From the NCBI RefSeq assembly GCF_001305515.1, contig NZ_LJYW01000001.1, forward strand, positions 3,859,353 to 3,923,352: a stretch of 64,000 bases of DNA. Reading direction: 5' to 3'. The DNA is from Prosthecodimorpha hirschii (GTDB taxonomy: Bacteria > Pseudomonadota > Alphaproteobacteria > Rhizobiales > Ancalomicrobiaceae). The translations under genes and the position numbers were made by a program. The notes beneath the pieces are model-generated. The model worked only from the letters and a program-made list of their open reading frames with translations, searched no databases and had not been told where the DNA came from. Below are positions 50,684-58,895 of the stretch, one piece after another. How positions within the stretch are numbered: position 1 is the stretch's first letter; each line of letters opens with the position of its first letter.

Positions 50684-51181
50684 TGTCATGTCCTCGCGCG
50701 CCCGGCTTGCGACGGCCGGGTGGCCCGGTTGGGATTCGACCCGTCTGGTCCACCGGCCCGATACGGGTTCTGCGGCGGCGGGTCGGCGGCGATCCGCGGC
50801 CTGTTCCGGCAACGGAGGGCGTCCCTCATGGTCTATATTGCACTGCAATATGGGGCGGCTCTATGGCAAATCCAACCCCTCTTGGCATCGCTGCCATCAC
50901 GAATTGGCGCAGCGGACGTGCCGGTGCCGCCGCGGACCCCCGCCGGCCGGTCTGCGGCGGCGACCGGCCCCGGCGTGGCGCAACCTCGAGGATCGGGCGT
51001 GGAATCGGCGCCCGTCGGGCCGGGATTCGGCCGGGCATCGAAAAATAGCCATCAACGCCGTTCAGACACGGGCGGAACGCCGGTCCGCGGCGGATTTCCG
51101 GTCGCCTTGACACGGCCGGATGCGGTAATGCTGACAACGCGACGAATCGGTTCGGTCGCGACGGGGATCGGAGCAAGAGAC
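50684..51181. other. Long intergenic region with a 17-bp palindrome
   Basis: A 498-base gap between the leftward GNAT gene and the rightward lipoprotein gene. ATATTGCA-C-TGCAATAT at 50835-50851 is a perfect palindrome with 8-base arms, about 150 bases upstream of the GNAT start, and looks like a transcription-factor site. TTGACA at 51107-51112 is a possible -35 box for the lipoprotein gene. Confidence 0.5.
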
Positions 51182-51748
51182 ATGACGGGACGCCACGCGG
51201 CCGTGCTGGCGCTGGTCGCCACCACCATGCTGGCCGGCTGTGGCCGATTGGGGATGTCGGATATGGGAGGGCCGGCGCCGGCTGCCCAATACGAGCCACT
51301 GCCCGCCGCACCGACCAAGCCGGTCACCCAAGGCTCGCTCCAGCCGCTGCCGCCGGTTCCCGGACAGCCGGGCCCGGGCATGGCCGGCGACATGCCGCCG
51401 CCGGGCGCGCCCGGACCCGTGGCGGCCGTCGATCCCGGCCCGCCGCCCTCGCCCGAAAAGGCGCCGCCGATCGGTCGCACCGAGGTCCTCGGGGCCTGGA
51501 AGATCGCGTCGGGGACCGACAGTTGCCAGCTCTTCATGACGCTGACCACGTGGTCCGGTGGCTATCGCGCCAACACCCGCGGCTGCACCTCGCCGCAGTT
51601 GCAGCGGATCTCCGCCTGGGATCTGAGCGGCAAGCAGGTTGCCCTGAAGGGGGCGGACGGCTCCATCGTGGCGACGCTCTACGGCGCCGGACCGGAGCGT
51701 TTCTCGGGCCAGACCAGCGAGCGGCTCCCGGTCAGCGTTTCGCGCTGA
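51182..51748 (+). CDS. Omp19-like lipoprotein with Inh-type protease-inhibitor domain
   Basis: A 188-residue lipoprotein: signal peptide with lipobox LAGC (Cys20), a proline-rich linker of about 75 residues, and a C-terminal beta-barrel domain (GAWKIASGTDSCQLFMTLT through AWDLSGKQVALKGADGSIVATLYG) with a disulfide pair (Cys at SCQLF and RGCTSPQ). Brucella Omp19, of this layout, is an outer-membrane lipoprotein that inhibits proteases. The last codons VSVSR lie in the first unit of a tandem repeat that continues past the stop. Confidence 0.85.
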   Translation: MTGRHAAVLALVATTMLAGCGRLGMSDMGGPAPAAQYEPLPAAPTKPVTQGSLQPLPPVPGQPGPGMAGDMPPPGAPGPVAAVDPGPPPSPEKAPPIGRTEVLGAWKIASGTDSCQLFMTLTTWSGGYRANTRGCTSPQLQRISAWDLSGKQVALKGADGSIVATLYGAGPERFSGQTSERLPVSVSR

Positions 51749-51960
51749 CCCAGGAGAGGGTGCTCAGCGTCTCGCGCTGACCCAGGAGAGAGTGATCAGC
51801 GTCTCGCGCTGACCCAGGACAGAGAGGTCAGCGTCTGGCGCTGACTCCGGACAAGGGATCTCAGCGTCTGGCGCTGGCCCCAGCGAAGACCTTCGGCGTC
51901 TCGCGTGCCCGACCGGGTGTTCTTGAGCATTTCGCGCCGACCCGCGAAGGCACCTGCGGC
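51733..51960. repeat. 32-bp tandem hairpin repeat at the omp19-like 3' end
   Basis: Units start at 51733, 51765, 51797 and 51829 (exact 32-base steps) and 51862, with two decayed units near 51894 and 51928. Each good unit begins CAGCG-TCTCG-CGCTG, a perfect 5-base stem, followed by ACCCAGGA-like spacer. The first unit holds the end of the lipoprotein gene including its stop codon, so the array arose by copying the gene's 3' end. Confidence 0.85.
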
Positions 51961-52166
51961 GGATCGCACAGGGTCTGAGGCCCGTGGGCGCGCCACGACG
52001 GCTCCCGGCCGCGGTCCTGTCGTGCCGCAGCGTCGCTTGCGGTCGCCCGGGAAGCGAACCGTCGCGGCCTTGTTCCGCTGCACGACAGCGCCGGTGATGG
52101 GCCATGCGCCGGCTTGACCCCGTCGGCAGCGTCGGCGACCTTGCGGGCTCGCAAGGAACCCCCACC

Positions 52167-52565
52167 ATGGCCACCATGCCGCTTCTCGCCGACGATCAGA
52201 TGAGCCCTGAGGCCAGGGCGGTGATCGACGACATCCGCGCGACCCGGAAGACCGATTTCATCAACAATTTCTGGCGTGCGCTGGCCAACGATCCGGCCCT
52301 GCTGAAGCGCACCTGGGAGAGCCTCAAGGCGGTGATGGGCCCCGGTCAGCTCGACCCGAAGGTCAAGGAACTGATCTATATCGCGGTCTCGGTCGCGCAA
52401 TCCTGCGAATACTGCATCCATTCCCACACCGCTGCGGCGCGGGCCAAGGGCGTGAGCGATCAGGAACTGATGGAACTCTTCGCCGTGATCGGCATGGCGG
52501 CCGAGACCAATCGGCTGGTCACGGCCATGCAGGTCCCGGTGGACGAGATTTTCAAGGTCGGCTGA
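52167..52565 (+). CDS. AhpD-like carboxymuconolactone decarboxylase family protein
   Basis: A 132-residue all-helical protein with the CXXC motif CEYC (Cys80, Cys83) and following His87 in SVAQSCEYCIHSHTAAARAKG, the signature of AhpD-type peroxidase/disulfide reductases. Such proteins detoxify hydroperoxides or reduce partner disulfides. AAGGAAC precedes the chosen ATG; an upstream ATG in frame adds 21 unusual residues. The 32-bp repeat array lies just before it. Confidence 0.87.
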   Translation: MATMPLLADDQMSPEARAVIDDIRATRKTDFINNFWRALANDPALLKRTWESLKAVMGPGQLDPKVKELIYIAVSVAQSCEYCIHSHTAAARAKGVSDQELMELFAVIGMAAETNRLVTAMQVPVDEIFKVG

Positions 52566-52628
52566 TGCCGGCGGAAGGTGGGGCGGGGGCGTCTTCGGCC
52601 CGATGCGCCAAGGCGGACACGGAGCGCG

Positions 52629-54125
52629 ATGACCAGCGTCGGATTGCGGGATACCAAGAGCGCGCCGGCGCCAGGCGGATCGAAGCCTTCCGGCGCGTTG
52701 CCGAAATGGCTGGAATGGCAGGGGCAGGGTGTATCCTCCGGCTGGCGCTTCCTGGTCCACCAGCGCGACGGCCTGGGCGCGCGGCTCAGCAGCCTGATCA
52801 ATGCCCTCGCGCTGGCGCGACGGGCCGGCGGGACGGTTGAACTGGACTGGCCGCCGATGACGGCCGGCGACCCGGACACCCATGCCATGGGGCCGGTCAC
52901 CGAGATTTTCGCACCGGCCTTCTTGGAGCGGCACCGCGGTCCGGGCGCACCGAAAGGCCTGTCGGGGGTCGCCGAACTCGGCGCGGTCCGGGATGCGATC
53001 CAGTCCGGCCGGGCGCCGCCGCAGGGTGTCGTCGCGGTGCGGGCGCATTGGCGGCCGATCGGACATGAACTGCCGCAGTTCTGGACCGCCCAGGAATACC
53101 GCGCGCTCTGCCGGGCGGCGTTCGACGCCATCGAATTCGTCCCCGCGCTCGAGGCCGCGCGCCGCAAGGCCGCGGCCTTGCCGCTGCCGGCGAGAGCCGT
53201 CGGGGTGCATCTGCGGGCCGGCGACGTGATCTACGGCGACTACCGGACGGATGCCCGTATGGTCACCAAGGCGATCTCCTATCCGGTCGCCGAGGCGATC
53301 GTGGTGCAAGAGCGGGCCGCCCGTCACGCGGTCATCCTGTTCGGGGAAGATCGGGCCTTCATGTCCCATCTCGCGAAGCGCCATGCGGCGAGACCCATCT
53401 CCGACACGGTCGACCTCGCGGGGATGTCGAAACTGGAGCGGGCCATCTTCGAGATCACCCTGATGACGCGCCTGCACCGCCTTCATGCCGGCCAGAGCGC
53501 CTTTGCCGGGACGGCCGCGCTGGCAGGACCCGTGCAGCTGGCGCCGTCAAACGGCGGCCTCGAACCGGACGAGATCGTCTCGCTGATCCGGACGCGGCTC
53601 GCCGCCGAGGCGGCGGCGCGCGAGGTCGCGATATCCGGCCGGCAGACGGCCTTTGCCTGCCGCGTCGCCCTGCGTTTCGACCGGCTCTCGACGGCGGCGA
53701 AGCTCGAGCCGGGCGAGCGGCTCGCCCTGATCGACCTGGCGCTCCGCCACGATGCCTTCAACGCCCGTCTGCACATCGTCCGGGCCGCGCATGGCTACGC
53801 CGAGGCCGATCCGGAGGCCGCCGATGCCGCCCTGGCGCAGGCGGCCGTCGTGGCGCCGTCGAAGGAGCTCCGGGTCATATTCCGGGACGCGATCCAGGGT
53901 CAGGGCGATGCCGCAGGGCCGGACCTGCGCGCCGGGCTGGAGGCTGCGGCGGCCGCCGGCAGGCCGATGGCGGCCTTCGTCCTGGCCGTGCTCGACACCG
54001 AAAAGGATCGCGTCCTGGCCGCATCGCGGGCGCAGGTCTATCTGGCCGGCCGGCCGGCGCATCTCGCCTGCCTGGACCCTCACGTCGGCGCTCTTGCCGG
54101 GACCGGTCAGGCTCCGGTCGAGTGA
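52629..54125 (+). CDS. Putative glycosyltransferase, fucosyltransferase-like
   Basis: A 498-residue protein I cannot assign firmly. GVHLRAGDVIYGDYR near residue 196 resembles the peptide-O-/alpha-1,6-fucosyltransferase motif (HxRxGD) and VSSGWRFLVHQRDGLGARLSSLINALALA near 35 fits the N-terminal donor-fold region. The second half (about 330-498) is helical and A-rich and may be a TPR-like domain (REVAISGRQTAFACRVALRF). GGAG precedes the start. Role in surface polysaccharide synthesis is a guess from the motif. Confidence 0.55.
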   Translation: MTSVGLRDTKSAPAPGGSKPSGALPKWLEWQGQGVSSGWRFLVHQRDGLGARLSSLINALALARRAGGTVELDWPPMTAGDPDTHAMGPVTEIFAPAFLERHRGPGAPKGLSGVAELGAVRDAIQSGRAPPQGVVAVRAHWRPIGHELPQFWTAQEYRALCRAAFDAIEFVPALEAARRKAAALPLPARAVGVHLRAGDVIYGDYRTDARMVTKAISYPVAEAIVVQERAARHAVILFGEDRAFMSHLAKRHAARPISDTVDLAGMSKLERAIFEITLMTRLHRLHAGQSAFAGTAALAGPVQLAPSNGGLEPDEIVSLIRTRLAAEAAAREVAISGRQTAFACRVALRFDRLSTAAKLEPGERLALIDLALRHDAFNARLHIVRAAHGYAEADPEAADAALAQAAVVAPSKELRVIFRDAIQGQGDAAGPDLRAGLEAAAAAGRPMAAFVLAVLDTEKDRVLAASRAQVYLAGRPAHLACLDPHVGALAGTGQAPVE

Positions 54126-54149
54126 TCGCGGCCCAGGCCGACGGGCCGA

Positions 54150-54524
54150 CTATTGTTGGGTCGCGGCGCCTTCGGACAGGGCCTTCTCGGCAGCCTGTCG
54201 GTGCTCGTCGCGGATATGGCCCGTGACCATGCCGATCGCCGTGATCAGCACGGTGGCATCGTCGGTGAAGCCGACCAGAGGCAGGAAGTCCGGCAGGAGA
54301 TCGGCCGGCATCACGAAATAGGCGAGGGCGCCGAGCAGCGTCAGGCGGACCCGCCGCGGCGTCGTCGGATCGAGCGCGCAATAATAGGCGGCGACCAGAT
54401 CGGTCGAGAACGGGATGGCGCGGGCCGCGCGGCGCAGGGACGCCCAGAAGCCGGCCCGGACCTTCGCCTCGCGCTCGTCTTCCGGCCCGACGATTTCGGG
54501 GTCGAGAAAGATGCGCTGGTCCAT
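54150..54524 (-). CDS. YkvA family (DUF1232) membrane protein
   Basis: A 124-residue protein with the YkvA core: AYYCALDPTTPRRVRLTLLGALAYFVMPADLLPDFLPLVGFTDDATVL, including the PxDLxPDF motif and a short hydrophobic hairpin. The family is widespread and of unknown function. I start at the ATG giving MDQRIFLDPE; longer in-frame readings run through the upstream gap and lack support. Confidence 0.85.
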   Translation of the reverse strand: MDQRIFLDPEIVGPEDEREAKVRAGFWASLRRAARAIPFSTDLVAAYYCALDPTTPRRVRLTLLGALAYFVMPADLLPDFLPLVGFTDDATVLITAIGMVTGHIRDEHRQAAEKALSEGAATQQ

Positions 54525-54707
54525 GGTTCTGGCGAACTCCCGATGGGCCGGCCCTGCATACGGTCCGGCGAGGTTGCGACCTGACAAGACGGCGGACGCG
54601 GAATGGTTCCGCCGGCATGCGGAAGGGATCCGCCGGCATGGCGAGATCGCAGCCGGCCACGAACCTTGAAATCGTGACGCCGGGGATAAATTCAAGATCG
54701 CGCGGGT

Positions 54708-55322
54708 TCAGGAGGCGGGCACGGAACGGATCGCGCGCGGATACATCCTGGCGACCACCACCGGATCGCGCCGGGTCGCCGGGGCCGCCGCCACGAACGG
54801 ATATTCGTCCTCGACGATATAGGGGCCGCCGCCCTTCGAAGCCCTGGACGAGAACAGGACGGCGCGTTCGGCGCGGAAGCGTCCGCCGGGGAAGCCGCCG
54901 CGGACATCGAGCCAATGCGCGACGTCGCGCGCCTGCGCGCCTTTGACCCGGGCGATGGTGATGTGGGGATGGTACTTGCGGCCCTCGGGGTCCAGCCCGA
55001 GCCGCTGCATGATCCGCTCATGCTCGGCCTGAAGCTCCATCAGCGCCGGTGTCGGTTCGACCTTGGCGAAGACGGAATGCGGCTGCCGGCCGCCGAAATA
55101 GTCGATGCCGCGGATCCGCACGTCGAAGGCCGGCCGGCGGACCCGGGCCAGGGCGTCGGCGATCTCGTCGGCGATGCGCTCATCGACATCGCCGATAAAG
55201 CGCAGGGTGACGTGATAGTTCTCCGGATCGATCCAGGTCGCCCCCGGAAGGCCGCCGCGCAACTCGGTCAGGGTGAGGGCGAGATCGGCGGGGATCTCGA
55301 GGCCTGTGAAAAGCCTTGGCAT
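54708..55322 (-). CDS. thpR: RNA 2',3'-cyclic 3'-phosphodiesterase (ThpR/LigT)
   Basis: A 204-residue 2H phosphoesterase with the two HxTx motifs YHVTLRF (His37) and YHPHITIAR. Known members open 2',3'-cyclic phosphate ends of RNA and act in tRNA processing or repair. GGGAGG precedes the start. The C-terminal tail (ATRRDPVVVARMYP) is slightly longer than usual. Reads leftward toward the ykvA-like gene. Confidence 0.9.
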   Translation of the reverse strand: MPRLFTGLEIPADLALTLTELRGGLPGATWIDPENYHVTLRFIGDVDERIADEIADALARVRRPAFDVRIRGIDYFGGRQPHSVFAKVEPTPALMELQAEHERIMQRLGLDPEGRKYHPHITIARVKGAQARDVAHWLDVRGGFPGGRFRAERAVLFSSRASKGGGPYIVEDEYPFVAAAPATRRDPVVVARMYPRAIRSVPAS

Positions 55323-55590
55323 GGTGCGCGCCTCCCGAATCTCTCTGGGACCCCACGTAGGCCGACGTTAGCCGACCCATTCGGCGGTGCAACACGGAAA
55401 GCAGCCGCGGCGGCGCGGCCGCTCTCTCGCCGCCGCGCGGCGGCAATGCGGCCGAGCCCCTTTGATCCGGCGCGAAAACAGGCTATTCACCCGCGCGACG
55501 AAATGCATGATCCGTCATCGACGGGCGTCATGTCTTGCCGGCGACCGCGCGTTGCGCGAAGGCCGGCTGCCGAGGACGGGAGACGAGGCC

Positions 55591-56196
55591 ATGGACAAGT
55601 TCACGACGCTCACCGGTGTGGCCGCGCCGCTGCCGATCGTCAATGTCGACACGGACATGATCATCCCCAAGCAGTTCCTGAAGACGATCGAGCGGACCGG
55701 TCTCGGCAAGGGCCTGTTCTTCGAGATGCGCTTCGACGAAGCCGGTGTCGAAAAGCCCGAATTCGTGTTGAACCAGCAGGCCTACCGCAAGGCGCAGATC
55801 CTCGTCGCCGGCAACAATTTCGGCTGCGGGTCGAGCCGCGAGCACGCGCCTTGGGCGTTGCTCGACTACGGCATCCGCTGCGTCATTTCGACCAGCTTCG
55901 CCGACATCTTCTACAACAACTGCTTCAAGAACGGCATCCTGCCGATCGTGGTCTCCCCGGAAGACCTGGAGAAGCTGCTCGACGATGCCGGCCGCGGGTC
56001 CAACGCCACGCTGACCATCGACCTGCCGGCGCAGGAAATCCGGGGTCCGGATGGCGGCACCGTGAAATTCGAGATCGACGCGTTCCGCAAGCATTGCCTG
56101 CTCAACGGCCTCGACGACATCGGCCTGACCCTCGAGAAGGCCGACAAGATCACCAGCTACGAGACGAAGCTCGCCGAGGTCCAGCCCTGGGCCTGA
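55591..56196 (+). CDS. leuD: 3-isopropylmalate dehydratase small subunit
   Basis: A 201-residue subunit of isopropylmalate isomerase, second step of leucine synthesis. [18 protein letters not shown] and [21 protein letters not shown] are the aconitase-family swivel-domain signatures, and the C-terminus [14 protein letters not shown] is typical. The large subunit leuC is not in this window. A 10-base-stem terminator follows. Confidence 0.95.
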   Translation: MDKFTTLTGVAAPLPIVNVDTDMIIPKQFLKTIERTGLGKGLFFEMRFDEAGVEKPEFVLNQQAYRKAQILVAGNNFGCGSSREHAPWALLDYGIRCVISTSFADIFYNNCFKNGILPIVVSPEDLEKLLDDAGRGSNATLTIDLPAQEIRGPDGGTVKFEIDAFRKHCLLNGLDDIGLTLEKADKITSYETKLAEVQPWA

Positions 56197-56208
56197 GTTC
56201 CGGCGCCG

Positions 56209-56239
56209 GGCGTCGGGGGGAGGCACACGCCCCGACGCC
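56209..56239 (+). terminator. Stem-loop after leuD
   Basis: GGCGTCGGGG and CCCCGACGCC are perfect 10-base arms around an 11-base loop, starting 13 bases past the leuD stop. No U tract follows. Confidence 0.6.
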
Positions 56240-56324
56240 GTCGCGTGCCGGTCGTGCTGCTGCCTGCTGATCGGGCCGGCTGACGCCGGCCGTGGCCCCT
56301 TTCTGTTCCAAGGGCTCTTCTGCG

Positions 56325-56951
56325 ATGTCACCGGAAACCTGGGCCCTGTTCGTGCCCGCGGCCTTCGCGCTCAACATGTATCCGGGTCCGAACAACGTGT
56401 TGGCGATGACCAACGGCGCCCGCTACGGCTTCGGCACGGCGCTGCTGGCCTCGGCGGGGCGCTTCCCGCCCTTCGCCGGCTTCGTCCTGGGGGCGGCGGT
56501 CGGATTGGGGGCGGCCCTGGCCGCCTCGGCTGAATTCTTCACCGCCATCAAGATCGCGGGGGCGATCTATCTGGTCTGGCTGGGCTTGAAGATGGTGCTC
56601 GGCGGCGCCTCCGATCTCACCGAGGCCGAGGGCTCCTCGCGCCTTGCCGCTCTGGCGCGGCGGGAGTTTCTGACCGCGATCACCAATCCGAAGGCGATGC
56701 TGGTCTTCACCGCCTTCTTCGCCCCCTTCGTTGATCCGACGCAGCCTGCCTTCGGGCAGATCCTGCAGCTCGGTGCCGCCGCATTGGCGCTCGAAGCGGT
56801 CGCGGTCGCGCTTTATGCCTTCGCCGGCAGCCGGCTGGAGCGCTTCGTCCGCGATGCGCGCCGCCTGGCGCTGGTCAACCGGATCTCCGGCACGGCGCTG
56901 ATCGTCGCCGGCGCCCTGCTCCTGTTCGCGCGCCGTCCCGCGCAGGCCTGA
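56325..56951 (+). CDS. LysE/RhtB family amino-acid exporter
   Basis: A 208-residue membrane protein with about six segments. FVPAAFALNMYPGPNNVLAMTNGARYGFG is the LysE-family N-terminus and FLTAITNPKAMLVFTAFFAPFV the second motif. Members export amino acids or homoserine lactones. The ATG is in CTCTTCTGCGATG without a strong ribosome site. It precedes a RidA gene by 23 bases. Confidence 0.88.
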   Translation: MSPETWALFVPAAFALNMYPGPNNVLAMTNGARYGFGTALLASAGRFPPFAGFVLGAAVGLGAALAASAEFFTAIKIAGAIYLVWLGLKMVLGGASDLTEAEGSSRLAALARREFLTAITNPKAMLVFTAFFAPFVDPTQPAFGQILQLGAAALALEAVAVALYAFAGSRLERFVRDARRLALVNRISGTALIVAGALLLFARRPAQA

Positions 56952-56974
56952 ACCAATCTCACTGCGGAGTTCCC

Positions 56975-57358
56975 ATGACCAGAAAGCTCGTCTCCACCGG
57001 TTCGCCCTTTGAGAAGGTTGCCGGCTATTCCCGTGCGGTCGCCGACGGCGACTGGTGCTGGGTGTCCGGCACCACCGGCTACGACTATGCGGCCATGCAG
57101 ATGCCGGACAGCGTCGAGGACCAGACCCGCAACGCCATGGAGACGATCCGCAAGGCGCTCGCGGAGGCCGGCTTCGACCTCGCCGATGTGGTCCGCGCGA
57201 CCTACTACGTCACCGAGGCCGGCATGATGGACACCGTCTTCCCGGTCGTCGGCAGCTACTTCGCCGATATCCGCCCGGCCGCGACCATGATCGTCTGCGG
57301 GCTGGTCAAGCCGGAGATGAAGGTCGAGATCGAGGTCACCGCGAAGAAGCGCGGCTGA
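56975..57358 (+). CDS. RidA family enamine/imine deaminase
   Basis: A 127-residue YjgF/RidA-type protein that hydrolyses reactive enamines from amino-acid metabolism. VVRATYYVTEAGMMDTVFPV and PAATMIVCGLVKPEMKVEIEV carry the family pattern, although the usual catalytic Arg region is here RPAATM. GGAG lies 6 bases before the ATG. It is probably cotranscribed with the LysE-like gene. Confidence 0.88.
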   Translation: MTRKLVSTGSPFEKVAGYSRAVADGDWCWVSGTTGYDYAAMQMPDSVEDQTRNAMETIRKALAEAGFDLADVVRATYYVTEAGMMDTVFPVVGSYFADIRPAATMIVCGLVKPEMKVEIEVTAKKRG

Positions 57359-57460
57359 TCGGGCCGCGGCCCGGCGGCGGCTGCGAAGAGGCTCCGAAGA
57401 CCCCCGACGGGCGCCGACGGATGCGATGTTGCGCATTTGAACGGCGATCCGTTCGGGCGG

Positions 57461-57488
57461 TTGCGGCGTGGCCTGCGGGCACTATAGT
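57461..57488 (+). promoter_or_regulatory. Candidate promoter of the M20 gene, possibly leaderless
   Basis: TTGCGG (57461-57466), 16 bases, TATAGT (57483-57488). The ATG of the deacylase starts 7 bases after the -10 box, where transcription would begin, and no ribosome site is present. This fits a leaderless transcript. Confidence 0.5.
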
Positions 57489-57494
57489 GACCGC

Positions 57495-58841
57495 ATGCCC
57501 TTGGATACGGACGCGATCTTGGCCTCTGCACGCCCCGATACCGCCGGCCCGCTGCCGGCGGGCAGTGCCGAGCGCCTGTTCCGGCGGATCGACGCGCTGC
57601 GCGACGATCTGGTCGATCTGACCCGCGATCTGATCCGCTTCCCGACCGTCAATCCGCCCGGCGAGGGCTATCGCGAGTGTGCCGAATATCTCGGCCGCCG
57701 GCTCGCGGCCTCCGGCTTTGCGGTCGACTATCCCCGTGCGCTCGGGGCGCCGGGCGATAGCGACCGCTATCCGCGCGTCAATGTCGTCGCCCGGCGCGAC
57801 GGCGGCCGGCCGGGCCGCACGGTGCATTTCAACGGCCATATCGACGTGGTCGAGGCCGGGCACGGCTGGACGGTCGATCCCTTCGCGGGCGTGGTCCGCG
57901 ACGGCCGGGTCTATGGCCGCGGCGCCTGCGACATGAAGGGCGGCATCGCGGCGAGCGTCATCGCTGCGGAGGCGATCCTGGCCGAATCCCCGGACTTCGC
58001 CGGCGCGATCGAGGTCTCCGGCACCTGCGACGAGGAATCCGGTGGCTTCGGCGGCGTCGGCTGGCTGGCCCGCAACGGCTGGTTCGACCGCAGCAAGGTC
58101 GACCACGTCATCATCCCGGAACCGCTCGATGTCGACCGGGTCTGTCTCGGCCATCGCGGCGTCTGGTGGGCCGAGATCGAGATGAAGGGCCGCATCGGCC
58201 ACGGCTCGATGCCGTTCCTCGGCATCAATGCGATCCGCGGCATGGCGGCGTTCCTGAGCCTGGTCGAAGGCGAGCTCCTGCCCGATCTCGCCCGCCGGCA
58301 GACCCGCATGCCGTGCGAACCGCCCGGCGCCCGCAGCGCCACGCTCAACTACAATTCGATCCATGGCGGCCTGGCCGAGCCGCGCGACGAGACGTTGCCG
58401 GCGCCGGTCGTCGCCGATTCCTGCCGGCTGGTGATCGACCGCCGCTATCTGGTCGAGGAGGATTTCGCGGCCGTGAAGGGCGAGATCCTGGCGCTCCTGG
58501 ACCGGGTCAAGGCCGGCACGCCGGGCCTCGACTACCGGCTCGACGAGATCATGACCTTCCAGCCGACCATGACCGAGCCGGATGCGCCGGTCGTGAAGGC
58601 GCTCGACCACTATATCCATCGCGTGCTCGGCAAGCCGTCGCGCCATATCGCCTCGCCGGGCACCTACGACCAGAAGCACATCACGCGGCACGGATCGGTG
58701 ATCGATTGCGTCGCCTACGGGCCCGGTATTCTGGATCTTGCCCACCAGCCGGACGAGTATGTGGTGATCGACGACATGATCGCCTCGGCCAAGATCATGG
58801 CGGCCGCAGCGCTGACGCTGGCCGGAGGCGCATCGTCCTGA
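57495..58841 (+). CDS. ArgE/DapE-type M20 deacylase or peptidase
   Basis: A 448-residue zinc hydrolase of the M20 family. Metal and catalytic residues: FNGHIDVVE (His115, Asp117), ACDMKGG (Asp146), CDEESGG (Glu180/181) and LGHRGVWWAEIEM of the dimerisation domain; a His near the C-terminus in DQKHITRHGS. Substrates of close relatives are N-acylated amino acids or dipeptides. It directly precedes the dipeptide-type ABC importer genes and is probably supplied by it. Confidence 0.87.
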   Translation: MPLDTDAILASARPDTAGPLPAGSAERLFRRIDALRDDLVDLTRDLIRFPTVNPPGEGYRECAEYLGRRLAASGFAVDYPRALGAPGDSDRYPRVNVVARRDGGRPGRTVHFNGHIDVVEAGHGWTVDPFAGVVRDGRVYGRGACDMKGGIAASVIAAEAILAESPDFAGAIEVSGTCDEESGGFGGVGWLARNGWFDRSKVDHVIIPEPLDVDRVCLGHRGVWWAEIEMKGRIGHGSMPFLGINAIRGMAAFLSLVEGELLPDLARRQTRMPCEPPGARSATLNYNSIHGGLAEPRDETLPAPVVADSCRLVIDRRYLVEEDFAAVKGEILALLDRVKAGTPGLDYRLDEIMTFQPTMTEPDAPVVKALDHYIHRVLGKPSRHIASPGTYDQKHITRHGSVIDCVAYGPGILDLAHQPDEYVVIDDMIASAKIMAAAALTLAGGASS

Positions 58842-58895
58842 CCCGTCGGCCTCGGCCGGCGGCGCGTTTCGAGAAAATTCCAGGGGGGACCCACC

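Noticed and set aside
51733-51960. Tandem repeat considered as a CRISPR array
   Set aside because: Units are contiguous with no unique spacers and the first is inside a coding sequence; no cas genes nearby.
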